Source of the DNA: Flemingiibacterium sp045579105
Lineage (GTDB): Bacteria; Bacillota; Clostridia; Oscillospirales; CAG-272
Direction of reading: 5' to 3'
Length of the DNA stretch: 11,157 nucleotides
Assembly (NCBI GenBank): GCA_045579105.1
Contig: JAZNLM010000032.1
Span: 1 to 11,157, forward strand
Shown here: piece by piece, positions 1-6,241 of the stretch
Position numbering within the stretch: position 1 is the first letter of the stretch
Layout: each line of letters opens with the position of its first letter
Notes under the pieces: model-generated
Seen by the model: the letters and a program-made list of their open reading frames with translations, nothing else
The model's database searches: none
What the model was told of the DNA's origin: nothing
Program-made: the position numbers and the translations under genes

Positions 1-651
1 GGTTACGAATTCGTAGCCGTTTCTTTTTAGTTCGGGTATAAACTCCCGAAGTGCACTTGGAGTTGGACTTTCACCGCCAACAAAATCGTGACAGAGTATT
101 ATAGCTCCTGATTTGGTATTTTCGAGTACAGTCTTGACAATAACATCGCTCGGAGTATGCGCCCAGTCGCGCGTGTCAACAGTCCATAGTATTACTTCAT
201 AATCCATTTCCGCCGCAACGCGGAGAACATTTTTTGGACATTTTCCCTCGGGTGGACGGAATAGCCTCGGACGGTATTCCGCAAGTTCATAGAGGAATTC
301 TTCTGTCACGGTAAGCTCGTTTTCGAGTGCGGAATCCGAGATAAGATTGATATGCGGATGCGACCAGGTGTGGCTCGCGAGTTCATGTCCTTCTGAAAGC
401 TCACGCAGAATAAGCTCGGGATATTTTTGGGCGAGCGAACCCACTACAAAGAATGTTGCCTGTACATCATTTTCTGCGAGAATATCGAGTATTTCAGCAG
501 TGTATTTGTAATGTGGACCGTCGTCGAATGTGAGTGCGATACGCTTATCGTCGCGCTCACAGGAAAAATACACATCTGCAAGCGTTTCATCGGCACATAT
601 AGGGATAACTGCGAGAATTACCGCAATACAAAGGCAAATTAAACGGCGCAT
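1..651 (-). CDS. NodB-family polysaccharide deacetylase (3' end cut by window edge)
   Basis: My reverse-strand translation gives 217 codons from an ATG at 651-649, open to position 1. The protein starts with a short basic then hydrophobic stretch (MRRLICLCIAVILAVIPICA), a likely signal peptide or membrane anchor. It then carries the canonical NodB motifs: TFDDGPH (about residues 41-47, catalytic Asp plus metal Asp), HTWSH (the metal-binding H-x3-H), RPPEG, DTRDW and the late LCHD histidine motif. Members of this family (carbohydrate esterase 4) remove N- or O-acetyl groups from peptidoglycan, chitin or related polymers outside the membrane. All catalytic motifs are inside the window, so only the extreme C-terminus is missing. 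The start overlaps the end of the upstream PdaA-like gene by 13 bp in another frame and has no strong Shine-Dalgarno, which suggests translational coupling. The natural substrate cannot be told from the sequence. Confidence 0.9.
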   Translation of the reverse strand, partial: MRRLICLCIAVILAVIPICADETLADVYFSCERDDKRIALTFDDGPHYKYTAEILDILAENDVQATFFVVGSLAQKYPELILRELSEGHELASHTWSHPHINLISDSALENELTVTEEFLYELAEYRPRLFRPPEGKCPKNVLRVAAEMDYEVILWTVDTRDWAHTPSDVIVKTVLENTKSGAIILCHDFVGGESPTPSALREFIPELKRNGYEFVT

Positions 652-1415
652 AATTCAGTCAGCGAGCCGAAGCTGTATCCCTCGGATTCGAGGTAGGTGA
701 GAAATTCTTCCATAATTGCGGCGTTTGTTGCAGATGTTGGATGCAGAAGAAGTATCTGACCATTGTGAAGACGGGATTTAAGTTTTTCTATAGCGTGTGC
801 AGCGGACGGCTGATTTTTATTATCCCAGTCGGCATATGCCGAACTCCAGAATATAGTTTTGTAGCCCATATCATGAAGTGTTTTCATATTATCTTCGGAA
901 AAACAGCCTTCAGGCGGACGGTAAAGCTTTGACATAGTACCGCCCGTATATTCGACGCAGAGCTTTTCAAGACCGTACAGTTCTTCTTCAAAAACGGCGC
1001 GGTCCGCCTTGAACATGTTACGGTGTGTCATAGTATGATTTGCAACGGTGTGCCCCTCGTCGAACATACGCTTGACAAGCGCGGTTTCCTTTGTTATAAC
1101 GTGCTCAAGCACAAAGAAAGTTCCCGTGGCATTGTGCGCTTTTAAGGCATCGAGTATTTTAGCTACATTTCCGTTTTCATAGCCTACGTCAAAGGTGAGA
1201 TATATCACTTTTTCACTATTCTTTTCATCGTGTGCGCGGTCGACGTACACGCCGCCGTACTGCTCGATAAAGTTGAATTCGCTCGGCAAAACGGGTTGTG
1301 TATGCGTGTCATTGGGCTTGAAGTACCAACGAAGCTCATTTGTAGCTGCACGAATCGGAAGGATAAGTGCAAGTATAAGCGCTCCGGTACATATATTTTT
1401 GAATACTCTTTTCAT
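639..1415 (-). CDS. pdaA: PdaA-like peptidoglycan N-acetylmuramic acid deacetylase
   Basis: A 258-residue secreted NodB-fold protein, close to the length of Bacillus PdaA. Residues 1 to about 24 form a signal peptide (KR start, hydrophobic core, IRAA). Motifs: TFDVGYENG (74-82) with catalytic base D76; H127-x3-H131 in HTMTH; RPPEG (166-170); DWDN (196-199); LLLH (222-225). As in PdaA, the second Asp of the usual TFDDG is absent (here V77), and GYENG follows, which separates this branch from ordinary chitin deacetylases. PdaA makes muramic delta-lactam in spore cortex peptidoglycan, so the organism may sporulate, but a non-sporulation role is possible. AAGGAAG lies 8 nt before the ATG. The gene is first in a minus-strand pair with the second deacetylase and is divergent from argG. 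Family is secure; the exact PdaA function is inferred. Confidence 0.85.
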   Translation of the reverse strand: MKRVFKNICTGALILALILPIRAATNELRWYFKPNDTHTQPVLPSEFNFIEQYGGVYVDRAHDEKNSEKVIYLTFDVGYENGNVAKILDALKAHNATGTFFVLEHVITKETALVKRMFDEGHTVANHTMTHRNMFKADRAVFEEELYGLEKLCVEYTGGTMSKLYRPPEGCFSEDNMKTLHDMGYKTIFWSSAYADWDNKNQPSAAHAIEKLKSRLHNGQILLLHPTSATNAAIMEEFLTYLESEGYSFGSLTELCAV

Positions 1416-1470
1416 TGAAGTGGCTTCCTTTCAAAATGATTTAAGTCATACAATTGAAAATAATTGCGAC

Positions 1471-1499
1471 ACAATATAATTTTGCTCGGAATTTTTCAA
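1471..1499 (-). promoter_or_regulatory. Candidate promoter of the deacetylase pair
   Basis: On the minus strand, TTGAAA (1499-1494) is followed after 17 nt by TATTGT (1476-1471), or after 15 nt by TATATT. The -35 is good and the -10 is mediocre. It lies about 60-80 bp upstream of the PdaA-like start and is the best candidate I found there; the assignment is weak. Confidence 0.35.
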
Positions 1500-1507
1500 A
1501 AATCTCC

Positions 1508-1536
1508 TTGATTTTTTCGCCAGAAGAGAGTATAAT
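1508..1536 (+). promoter_or_regulatory. Upstream sigma-A-type promoter facing argG
   Basis: TTGATT (1508-1513), a 17-nt spacer, then a perfect TATAAT (1531-1536). Start of transcription would fall near 1543, giving an argG leader of about 200 nt that contains both ARG-box-like sites and the proximal promoter. It could be a second argG promoter or drive a short leader RNA; no terminator is obvious before argG. Confidence 0.55.
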
Positions 1537-1576
1537 ATATAAGTATTCAAATTTTGCCGTATAATGGGACAAAGTT

Positions 1577-1594
1577 GATGTATAAAAAAACAAA
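1577..1594 (+). promoter_or_regulatory. Distal ARG-box-like site (ArgR/AhrC operator candidate)
   Basis: GATGTATAAAAAAACAAA matches 12 of the 14 specified positions of the ARG box consensus TNTGNATWWWWATNCANA. It overlaps a 7-bp inverted repeat, ATGTATA (1578-1584) and TATACAT (1595-1601). It lies 47 bp upstream of the stronger proximal box. Distal plus proximal boxes would suit hexameric ArgR/AhrC binding with looping, but the A-rich context makes chance matches more likely. Confidence 0.45.
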
Positions 1595-1641
1595 TATACA
1601 TAGCCGTTATTCGTTTTTATCACATTTAAACAATAGCATTG

Positions 1642-1659
1642 TGTGAATATTTATGCATA
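1642..1659 (+). promoter_or_regulatory. ARG box upstream of argG (ArgR/AhrC operator)
   Basis: TGTGAATATTTATGCATA matches every specified position of the known ARG box consensus TNTGNATWWWWATNCANA. One bp further on a second half-site TATGCAT (1661-1667) repeats, and a further half-site ATGCAAT (1684-1690) lies inside the spacer of the proximal argG promoter. The arrangement puts the arginine repressor next to or over the argG -35 region, so arginine-dependent repression of the operon is the likely outcome. The match is seen directly; binding is inferred. Confidence 0.72.
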
Positions 1660-1675
1660 TTATGCATTAAAAGTC

Positions 1676-1704
1676 TTGAAAATATGCAATTGGCGGCGTA
1701 TAAT
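1676..1704 (+). promoter_or_regulatory. Proximal argG promoter
   Basis: TTGAAA (1676-1681), a 17-nt spacer and a perfect TATAAT (1699-1704). Transcription would begin near 1711, about 33 nt before the argG ATG. The ARG-box sequences sit immediately upstream and run into the spacer, fitting an arginine-repressed promoter for argG-argH-SDR-argF. Confidence 0.82.
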
Positions 1705-1743
1705 ATATGTATAAAATTATTTTTCAAAATGAGGTACATACAA

Positions 1744-2967
1744 ATGGACAAGAAGAACATCAAAAAAGTAGTGCTTGCTTACTCGGGCGGACTTGATACT
1801 TCCATTATCATTCCGTGGCTGAAGGAAAACTATAACAACTGCGAAGTTATCGCAGTATCCGGTGACGTTGGCCAGGGAACCGAGCTTGACGGACTTGAAG
1901 AAAAAGCTATCAAGACCGGCGCTTCCAAGCTTTACATCGAAGACTTGAAACAGGATTATATCGAAAACTACATTTGGCCCTGCCTTAAAGCTGACGCAAA
2001 GTACGAGGACTATCTGCTCGGTACTTCTCACGCTCGTCCTTGCATTGCAAAGCGCCTTGTCGAAATCGCTCTTGCAGAAGGCGCAGACGCTATCTGCCAC
2101 GGGTGTACCGGCAAGGGTAACGACCAGGTTCGCTTCGAGCTTACCATTAAGGCGTTCGCTCCCGATATGGCTATCATCGCTCCTTGGAGAGAGTGGGACA
2201 TCAAGTCGCGCGACGAGGAGATCGACTATGCAGAGGCACACAACATTCCTCTTAAGATAAACCGTGAAACCAACTACAGTAAGGATAAGAACCTGTGGCA
2301 TCTTTCTCACGAGGGTATGGATCTCGAGTCTCCCGCAAATGAGCCGCAGTACAACAAGCCCGGCTTCCTTGAACTTGGTGTTTCTCCAGAGATGGCTCCC
2401 GACAAGCCCACTTACGTTACCATTCACTTTGAAAAGGGTATACCCACTAAGGTTGACGGCGTGAAAATGGGCTCTGTTGAGCTTGTAACCAAGCTTAACG
2501 AAATCGGCGGCGCAAACGGTATTGGTCTTCTCGACATTGTTGAGAACCGTCTTGTTGGTATGAAGAGCCGTGGCGTTTACGAAACTCCCGCAGGTACCAT
2601 CCTTTACAAGGCTCACAATGTTCTCGAAACTATCTGCCTTGATAAAGAAACCTTCCACTTTATGCAAGCTCAGATTGCTCCAAAGATGGCGGATCTTTGC
2701 TACAACGGTCAGTGGTTCACACCTCTTCGCGAGGCACTGTGCGCATTCGTTGACAAAGTAAATGAAACCGTAACCGGCGACGTTACCTTGAAGCTCTACA
2801 AGGGCAACCTTATCAACGCAGGTGTTACCTCGCTGTACACTCTTTACGACGAGCAGACCGCTTCCTTCGGTGAGGACGAGGATTACAATCAGGCAGACTC
2901 CGCTGGATTCATCAACCTCTTCGGTCTTCCGATCAAGGTTAAGGCAAAGCTCGATTCCAAGAGATAA
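1744..2967 (+). CDS. argG: Argininosuccinate synthase
   Basis: A 407-residue cytoplasmic enzyme that joins citrulline and aspartate with ATP to give argininosuccinate, AMP and PPi, the penultimate step of arginine synthesis. The N-terminus has the ATP pyrophosphatase P-loop AYSGGLDTS (12-20), then SGDVGQG. The conserved GCTGKGNDQVRFE segment (120-132) lies in the citrulline/aspartate site region. Length is normal for the family. The start is set by GAGG (1731-1734) 9 nt before ATG 1744; an in-frame extension to 1639 would read through the promoter and has no supporting ribosome binding site. First gene of the arginine cluster, preceded by an ARG box and a strong promoter. A long antisense open frame over the gene is a composition artefact of its regular codon use. 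Confidence 0.97.
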   Translation: MDKKNIKKVVLAYSGGLDTSIIIPWLKENYNNCEVIAVSGDVGQGTELDGLEEKAIKTGASKLYIEDLKQDYIENYIWPCLKADAKYEDYLLGTSHARPCIAKRLVEIALAEGADAICHGCTGKGNDQVRFELTIKAFAPDMAIIAPWREWDIKSRDEEIDYAEAHNIPLKINRETNYSKDKNLWHLSHEGMDLESPANEPQYNKPGFLELGVSPEMAPDKPTYVTIHFEKGIPTKVDGVKMGSVELVTKLNEIGGANGIGLLDIVENRLVGMKSRGVYETPAGTILYKAHNVLETICLDKETFHFMQAQIAPKMADLCYNGQWFTPLREALCAFVDKVNETVTGDVTLKLYKGNLINAGVTSLYTLYDEQTASFGEDEDYNQADSAGFINLFGLPIKVKAKLDSKR

Positions 2968-2992
2968 TCAGCCAACCAAACTACAAAAAACA

Positions 2993-3029
2993 GCTTGGGA
3001 GAATATTCCTCTCCCAAGCATACGTTTTT
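2993..3029 (+). terminator. Hairpin between argG and argH (attenuator or leaky terminator)
   Basis: A perfect 10-bp stem, GCTTGGGAGA (2993-3002) with TCTCCCAAGC (3010-3019), and a 7-nt loop. It is preceded by an A-run and followed after five bases (ATACG) by five Ts (3025-3029). The delayed, short T-run predicts weak termination. As argH, the SDR and argF follow with no other promoter seen, it probably lowers downstream expression or protects the argG 3' end rather than ending the operon. Confidence 0.6.
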
Positions 3030-3042
3030 ATAACACCGAATG

Positions 3043-3075
3043 AAAGGACGCGGATTTTCCGCTGATACTACAATG
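3043..3075 (+). promoter_or_regulatory. argH: argH ribosome binding site separated from ATG by a mini-hairpin
   Basis: The only good Shine-Dalgarno match, AAAGGA (3043-3048), is 24 nt before the conserved ATG at 3073, too far for normal use. Between them lies a perfect hairpin GCGGA-TTT-TCCGC (3050-3062). If it folds, the effective spacing becomes about 11 nt, close to normal. Using ATG 3040 instead would add 11 non-conserved residues and would have no Shine-Dalgarno at all. Confidence 0.5.
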
Positions 3076-4452
3076 AAACTCTGGCAAGGACGCTTTAAAA
3101 AGGACGTCGATTCACGCGTTAACGACTTCAACTCCTCAATTTCTTTTGACGGAAGAATGTACCGTCAGGATATAAACGGTTCTATCGCTCACGCAACTAT
3201 GCTCGGTGAGTGCGGGATTATCGAAAAGAGTGAGGCTGACAAAATTGTTGCGGCGCTCAAAGGGATACTCGCCGATATTGAGGACGGCAAGCTTGAATTT
3301 TCCGTTGATGCGGAAGATATCCATATGAATATCGAAACCATACTGACGGGCCGTATCGGTGACACGGGCAAGCGCCTTCACACGGCGCGTTCGCGTAACG
3401 ACCAGGTTGCGCTTGATATTCGCATGTATCTGCTCGACGAAATTGAGAATGTGAAATCGCGTGTTATTGATTTACTATCTGCAATCAGCGAGAAAGCAAA
3501 GCTTCATACCGACACAGTTATGGCTGGGTACACGCATCTTCAGCGTGCACAGCCCGTCACTTTTGCACACTATATCCTTGCATATGCGCAGATGCTTATG
3601 CGAGACTACGACAGACTTTGCGATACAGAACGCCGTACTCGCGTGATGCCGCTTGGTTCAGGTGCTCTTGCATCCACAACGTATCCGATAAACCGTGAGA
3701 GAGTTGCCGAACTGCTCGGTTTCCCAATGGTTACAGAGAACTCTATTGACGGGGTTTCCGACAGAGATTTTGTTCTCGAGCTCTCATCAGACCTTTCACT
3801 TCTTATGATGCATATGAGCCGTTTTTCAGAGGAAATAATCCTCTGGTGCTCATCGGAGTTCGGATTTATCGAGCTTGACGATGCGTTTTCCACAGGCTCG
3901 TCCATTATGCCGCAGAAGAAAAATCCCGACGTTGCCGAGCTTGTACGCGGCAAGACTGGTAGAGTATACGGCGATATGGTGGCACTCTATTCAATGATGA
4001 AGTCCTTACCGCTTGCATACAACAAGGATATGCAGGAAGATAAGGAGGCAATATTCGATGCTATAGACAATACTCTTATCTGCCTTGAGGTTTTCACCTC
4101 GATGTTTGCGACTATGACCGTACGCGCAGACAGACTTCGTAAGGCCGCTGCTCGTGGCTTTATCAACGCGACCGACCTTGCAGACTATCTCGTTAAGAAG
4201 GGAATGCCTTTCCGTGATGCTTACAAGGTCTCTGGCACTCTCGTTGCATATTGTATAGACAATAACAAAACGCTCGAGGAACTCTCGCTCGACGAGCTTC
4301 GCTCTGTATGTGATATATTTGACAGGGATGTTTATGAGGCAATTGACCTCTTAAACTGCGTAAACGGCAGAAAAGTGCGCGGCGGACCTGCAAAAGAATC
4401 TACGCTCCGTCAGATTGCAATTGTTGACGGATTTGTTGAGAGTAACAGATGA
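3073..4452 (+). CDS. argH: Argininosuccinate lyase
   Basis: A 459-residue cytoplasmic enzyme of the fumarase/aspartase superfamily that splits argininosuccinate into arginine and fumarate, the last step of the pathway; family members are homotetramers. It opens with the family-typical MKLWQGRF. Motifs: TARSRNDQ (104-111), YTHLQRAQP (153-161, with H155), and the superfamily signature GSSIMPQKKNPD (275-286) whose flexible loop carries the catalytic serine. The start at 3073 was chosen by family convention; ATG 3040 in the same frame would give 470 residues. The stop overlaps the next gene's start in an ATGA, so the SDR is translationally coupled. The gene is 105 bp downstream of argG, across a hairpin. 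Confidence 0.96.
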   Translation: MKLWQGRFKKDVDSRVNDFNSSISFDGRMYRQDINGSIAHATMLGECGIIEKSEADKIVAALKGILADIEDGKLEFSVDAEDIHMNIETILTGRIGDTGKRLHTARSRNDQVALDIRMYLLDEIENVKSRVIDLLSAISEKAKLHTDTVMAGYTHLQRAQPVTFAHYILAYAQMLMRDYDRLCDTERRTRVMPLGSGALASTTYPINRERVAELLGFPMVTENSIDGVSDRDFVLELSSDLSLLMMHMSRFSEEIILWCSSEFGFIELDDAFSTGSSIMPQKKNPDVAELVRGKTGRVYGDMVALYSMMKSLPLAYNKDMQEDKEAIFDAIDNTLICLEVFTSMFATMTVRADRLRKAAARGFINATDLADYLVKKGMPFRDAYKVSGTLVAYCIDNNKTLEELSLDELRSVCDIFDRDVYEAIDLLNCVNGRKVRGGPAKESTLRQIAIVDGFVESNR

Positions 4453-5174
4453 GAACGGTACTTATAACAGGTGCTTCCCGAGGTATCGGCAGAGCGTGCG
4501 CAGAATATTTTGCGAAAAACGGCTGGCGAGTTGTGATAAATTACAACAACAGCGAAGCCGCTGCAGAAAAACTCGCGCAAACGATAAATCGGAACGGTGG
4601 CAAAGCGTACATCTTTAAAGCGGACGTCGGTAATACGGACGAGTGCAAAGCTCTCGTTAAATACACCGTTAAGGTTGGCGAGGGTAAGATAGATGCCCTT
4701 GTAAACAATGCGGCTATCGACGCGATTATGCCGTTCGATATGATGCCAATAGAGGATGAGCGCCGTATGTTTGACGTGAATCTTTTCGGCGCTATGGACT
4801 GCACAAGATTTGTTTTGCCGTATATGATAAGCGCGAAAAACGGAAGCATTGTTAGCGTGTCCTCAATATGGGGAAGAGTCGGAGCTTCGTGTGAGGTACA
4901 GTATTCAACAACCAAGGCGGCGCTTATCGGTTTCACAAAAGCACTTTCCAAGGAAGTTGCGCAGTCAGGTGTGCGCGTTAACTGCGTTGCACCAGGTATT
5001 ATTGCAACTGATATAAACAAGTCGCTGACCGAGGATGAGCTTGACGAGTTTCTCTCTGACGTGCCTTTGGGCCGTATGGGTACTCCCGAAGAGGTTGCAG
5101 ACTGTGTCTATTTCCTATGCGATTCAACCTACGTTACGGGACAAGTGCTCGGCGTTGACGGCGGATATATTTAA
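4449..5174 (+). CDS. FabG-like short-chain dehydrogenase/reductase (YmfI-type candidate)
   Basis: A 241-residue classical SDR. TGASRGIG (7-14) is the nucleotide-binding glycine motif, NNAA (86-89) the structural motif, and N111, S139, Y152, K156 the catalytic tetrad. PGIIATDIN and the C-terminal GQVLGVDGGY follow FabG-like proteins. Length fits. The segment around the catalytic serine, SSIWGRVGASCEVQYS, resembles what I recall of the YmfI branch, which reduces the 5-aminopentanone modification on elongation factor P; this is from memory and not a search. A 3-oxoacyl-ACP reductase or another SDR role remains possible. The ATG overlaps the argH stop by 4 bp (ATGA), and argF follows after 29 bp, so it is an integral member of the arginine operon although no SDR is needed for arginine synthesis. 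Confidence 0.9.
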   Translation: MRTVLITGASRGIGRACAEYFAKNGWRVVINYNNSEAAAEKLAQTINRNGGKAYIFKADVGNTDECKALVKYTVKVGEGKIDALVNNAAIDAIMPFDMMPIEDERRMFDVNLFGAMDCTRFVLPYMISAKNGSIVSVSSIWGRVGASCEVQYSTTKAALIGFTKALSKEVAQSGVRVNCVAPGIIATDINKSLTEDELDEFLSDVPLGRMGTPEEVADCVYFLCDSTYVTGQVLGVDGGYI

Positions 5175-5203
5175 AAACTTTTACCGAAAGGGATTTTGAT
5201 ATT

Positions 5204-6118
5204 ATGATAAACGATCTTCTTAAAATGGCTGATCTTAACAAGGATGAAATAAATGATATATTGAACCTTGCAACACAGCTTAAGTACGAAACCAAAAACG
5301 GCATTGAACACAAGCTTTTAAAGGGACAGACGCTCGGTATGATATTCCAGAAGGCTTCTACAAGGACCCGTGTTTCCTTCGAGGTTGGTATGTATCAGCT
5401 TGGCGGTCAGGCACTTTTTCTCTCTTCGCGCGATTTACAGATCGGCAGAGGCGAGCCGATTGAGGATACCGCGCGTGTTCTTTCTCGTTACCTTGATGGT
5501 ATTATGATCCGTACCTTTGAGCAAAAAGAGGTTGAGGATCTCGCAAAATACGCAAGTATTCCGATAATCAACGGTCTTACTGACTACTGTCACCCTTGTC
5601 AGGTGCTTGCTGACCTTCTCACAATCCGTGAGTTCAAGGGCGGATTTGATGGACTTAAGATGTGTTACATCGGCGACGGAAACAATATGGCAAATTCCCT
5701 TATCGTCGGCGGTCTTACCGTTGGCATGAAGGTTGCGGCGGCTTGTCCAAAAGCTTACAGCCCCGATGAGCAAGTGCTCGAATTTGCAAAGAGTTACAAG
5801 GGAGCGTTTACGCTCACCGATAACGTACTCGAGGCCGCAAAGGATGCAGATGTAATTTTCACCGATGTTTGGGCTTCTATGGGTCAGGAAGACGAGGCAG
5901 AGAAGCGAAGAGAAGCGTTCAAGGGCTATCAGGTCAATGATGAGGTTATGAGCGTTGCCGCAAAGGATGCGATGGTACAGCATTGTTTGCCCGCACACCG
6001 TGAGGAAGAGATTACCGCAAAGGTATTCGAATCTCACGCAAATGAGATATTCGAGGAAGCTGAGAACAGACTCCACGCACAGAAGGCTGTTATGGTTAAG
6101 TTAATGCAGAAAAAATAA
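5204..6118 (+). CDS. argF: Ornithine carbamoyltransferase
   Basis: A 304-residue cytoplasmic enzyme that transfers the carbamoyl group from carbamoyl phosphate to ornithine, giving citrulline. Carbamoyl-phosphate motif STRTR (52-56), HPCQ (130-133), the ornithine-binding DVWASMGQE (221-229, with the SMG that marks OTCases rather than aspartate transcarbamoylases), and HCLPAHR (260-266) with the ornithine-site cysteine C261. Normal length for the family. AAAGGGA (5187-5193) precedes the ATG by 10 nt. Last gene of the argG-argH-SDR-argF operon and followed at once by a strong terminator. A catabolic (arginine deiminase pathway) OTCase would normally sit with arcA/arcC; here argG and argH make the anabolic role much more likely. 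Confidence 0.97.
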   Translation: MINDLLKMADLNKDEINDILNLATQLKYETKNGIEHKLLKGQTLGMIFQKASTRTRVSFEVGMYQLGGQALFLSSRDLQIGRGEPIEDTARVLSRYLDGIMIRTFEQKEVEDLAKYASIPIINGLTDYCHPCQVLADLLTIREFKGGFDGLKMCYIGDGNNMANSLIVGGLTVGMKVAAACPKAYSPDEQVLEFAKSYKGAFTLTDNVLEAAKDADVIFTDVWASMGQEDEAEKRREAFKGYQVNDEVMSVAAKDAMVQHCLPAHREEEITAKVFESHANEIFEEAENRLHAQKAVMVKLMQKK

Positions 6119-6122
6119 GCAT

Positions 6123-6149
6123 AAAACCACCCGTTTCAGGGTGGTTTTT
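6123..6149 (+). terminator. Intrinsic terminator of the arginine operon
   Basis: A perfect 10-bp stem, AAAACCACCC (6123-6132) with GGGTGGTTTT (6139-6148), loop GTTTCA, and a T-run at 6145-6149. It begins 4 bp after the argF stop. The A-rich left arm would also give it some activity from the opposite strand. Confidence 0.92.
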
Positions 6150-6187
6150 GTATTTGCAAAATTTAGTGAAAACTTTTTTGTTTTCTA

Positions 6188-6216
6188 TTGACTTTACTGA
6201 TTTTGTGTGCTACAAT
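6188..6216 (+). promoter_or_regulatory. Extended -10 promoter of the MATE gene
   Basis: TTGACT (6188-6193), a 17-nt spacer, TACAAT (6211-6216), with TGC directly before the -10 (extended -10 TGn). Transcription would start near 6223, right before the GGGGGAGG ribosome binding site, so the leader is only about 20 nt. This also shows that the TTG at 6188, in frame with the gene, is a -35 element and not a start codon. Confidence 0.85.
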
Positions 6217-6241
6217 GTGTGCGAATGGGGGAGGCGATAAT

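Larger units (their letters stand above)
1416..1743. promoter_or_regulatory. Divergent intergenic regulatory region (pdaA-like / argG)
   Basis: This 328-bp AT-rich stretch between divergent genes holds no credible gene: the short open frames crossing it lack ribosome binding sites and recognisable protein features. It contains a weak candidate minus-strand promoter for the deacetylase pair, two good plus-strand promoters (one about 230 bp and one about 60 bp before argG), two ARG-box-like operators, and a small inverted repeat ACAAT-AGC-ATTGT (1630-1642). An upstream open extension of argG exists from 1639, but it runs across the promoter and operator and is not a likely start. Confidence 0.75.

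Noticed and set aside
427..642. Plus-strand 71-codon frame over the partial deacetylase
   Set aside because: It lies opposite a complete set of NodB motifs on the minus strand and has no coding features.
1560..1565. Third TATAAT in the argG upstream region as a promoter
   Set aside because: No acceptable -35 hexamer at 16-18 nt upstream.
1717..2667. Long minus-strand open frame (316 codons) opposite argG
   Set aside because: It is a shadow of argG produced by biased codon use; the protein has no recognisable domain and no ribosome binding site supports it.
6188..6241. N-terminal extension of the MATE protein from TTG 6188
   Set aside because: The TTG is the -35 element of the gene's promoter, and a strong ribosome binding site points to GTG 6242.
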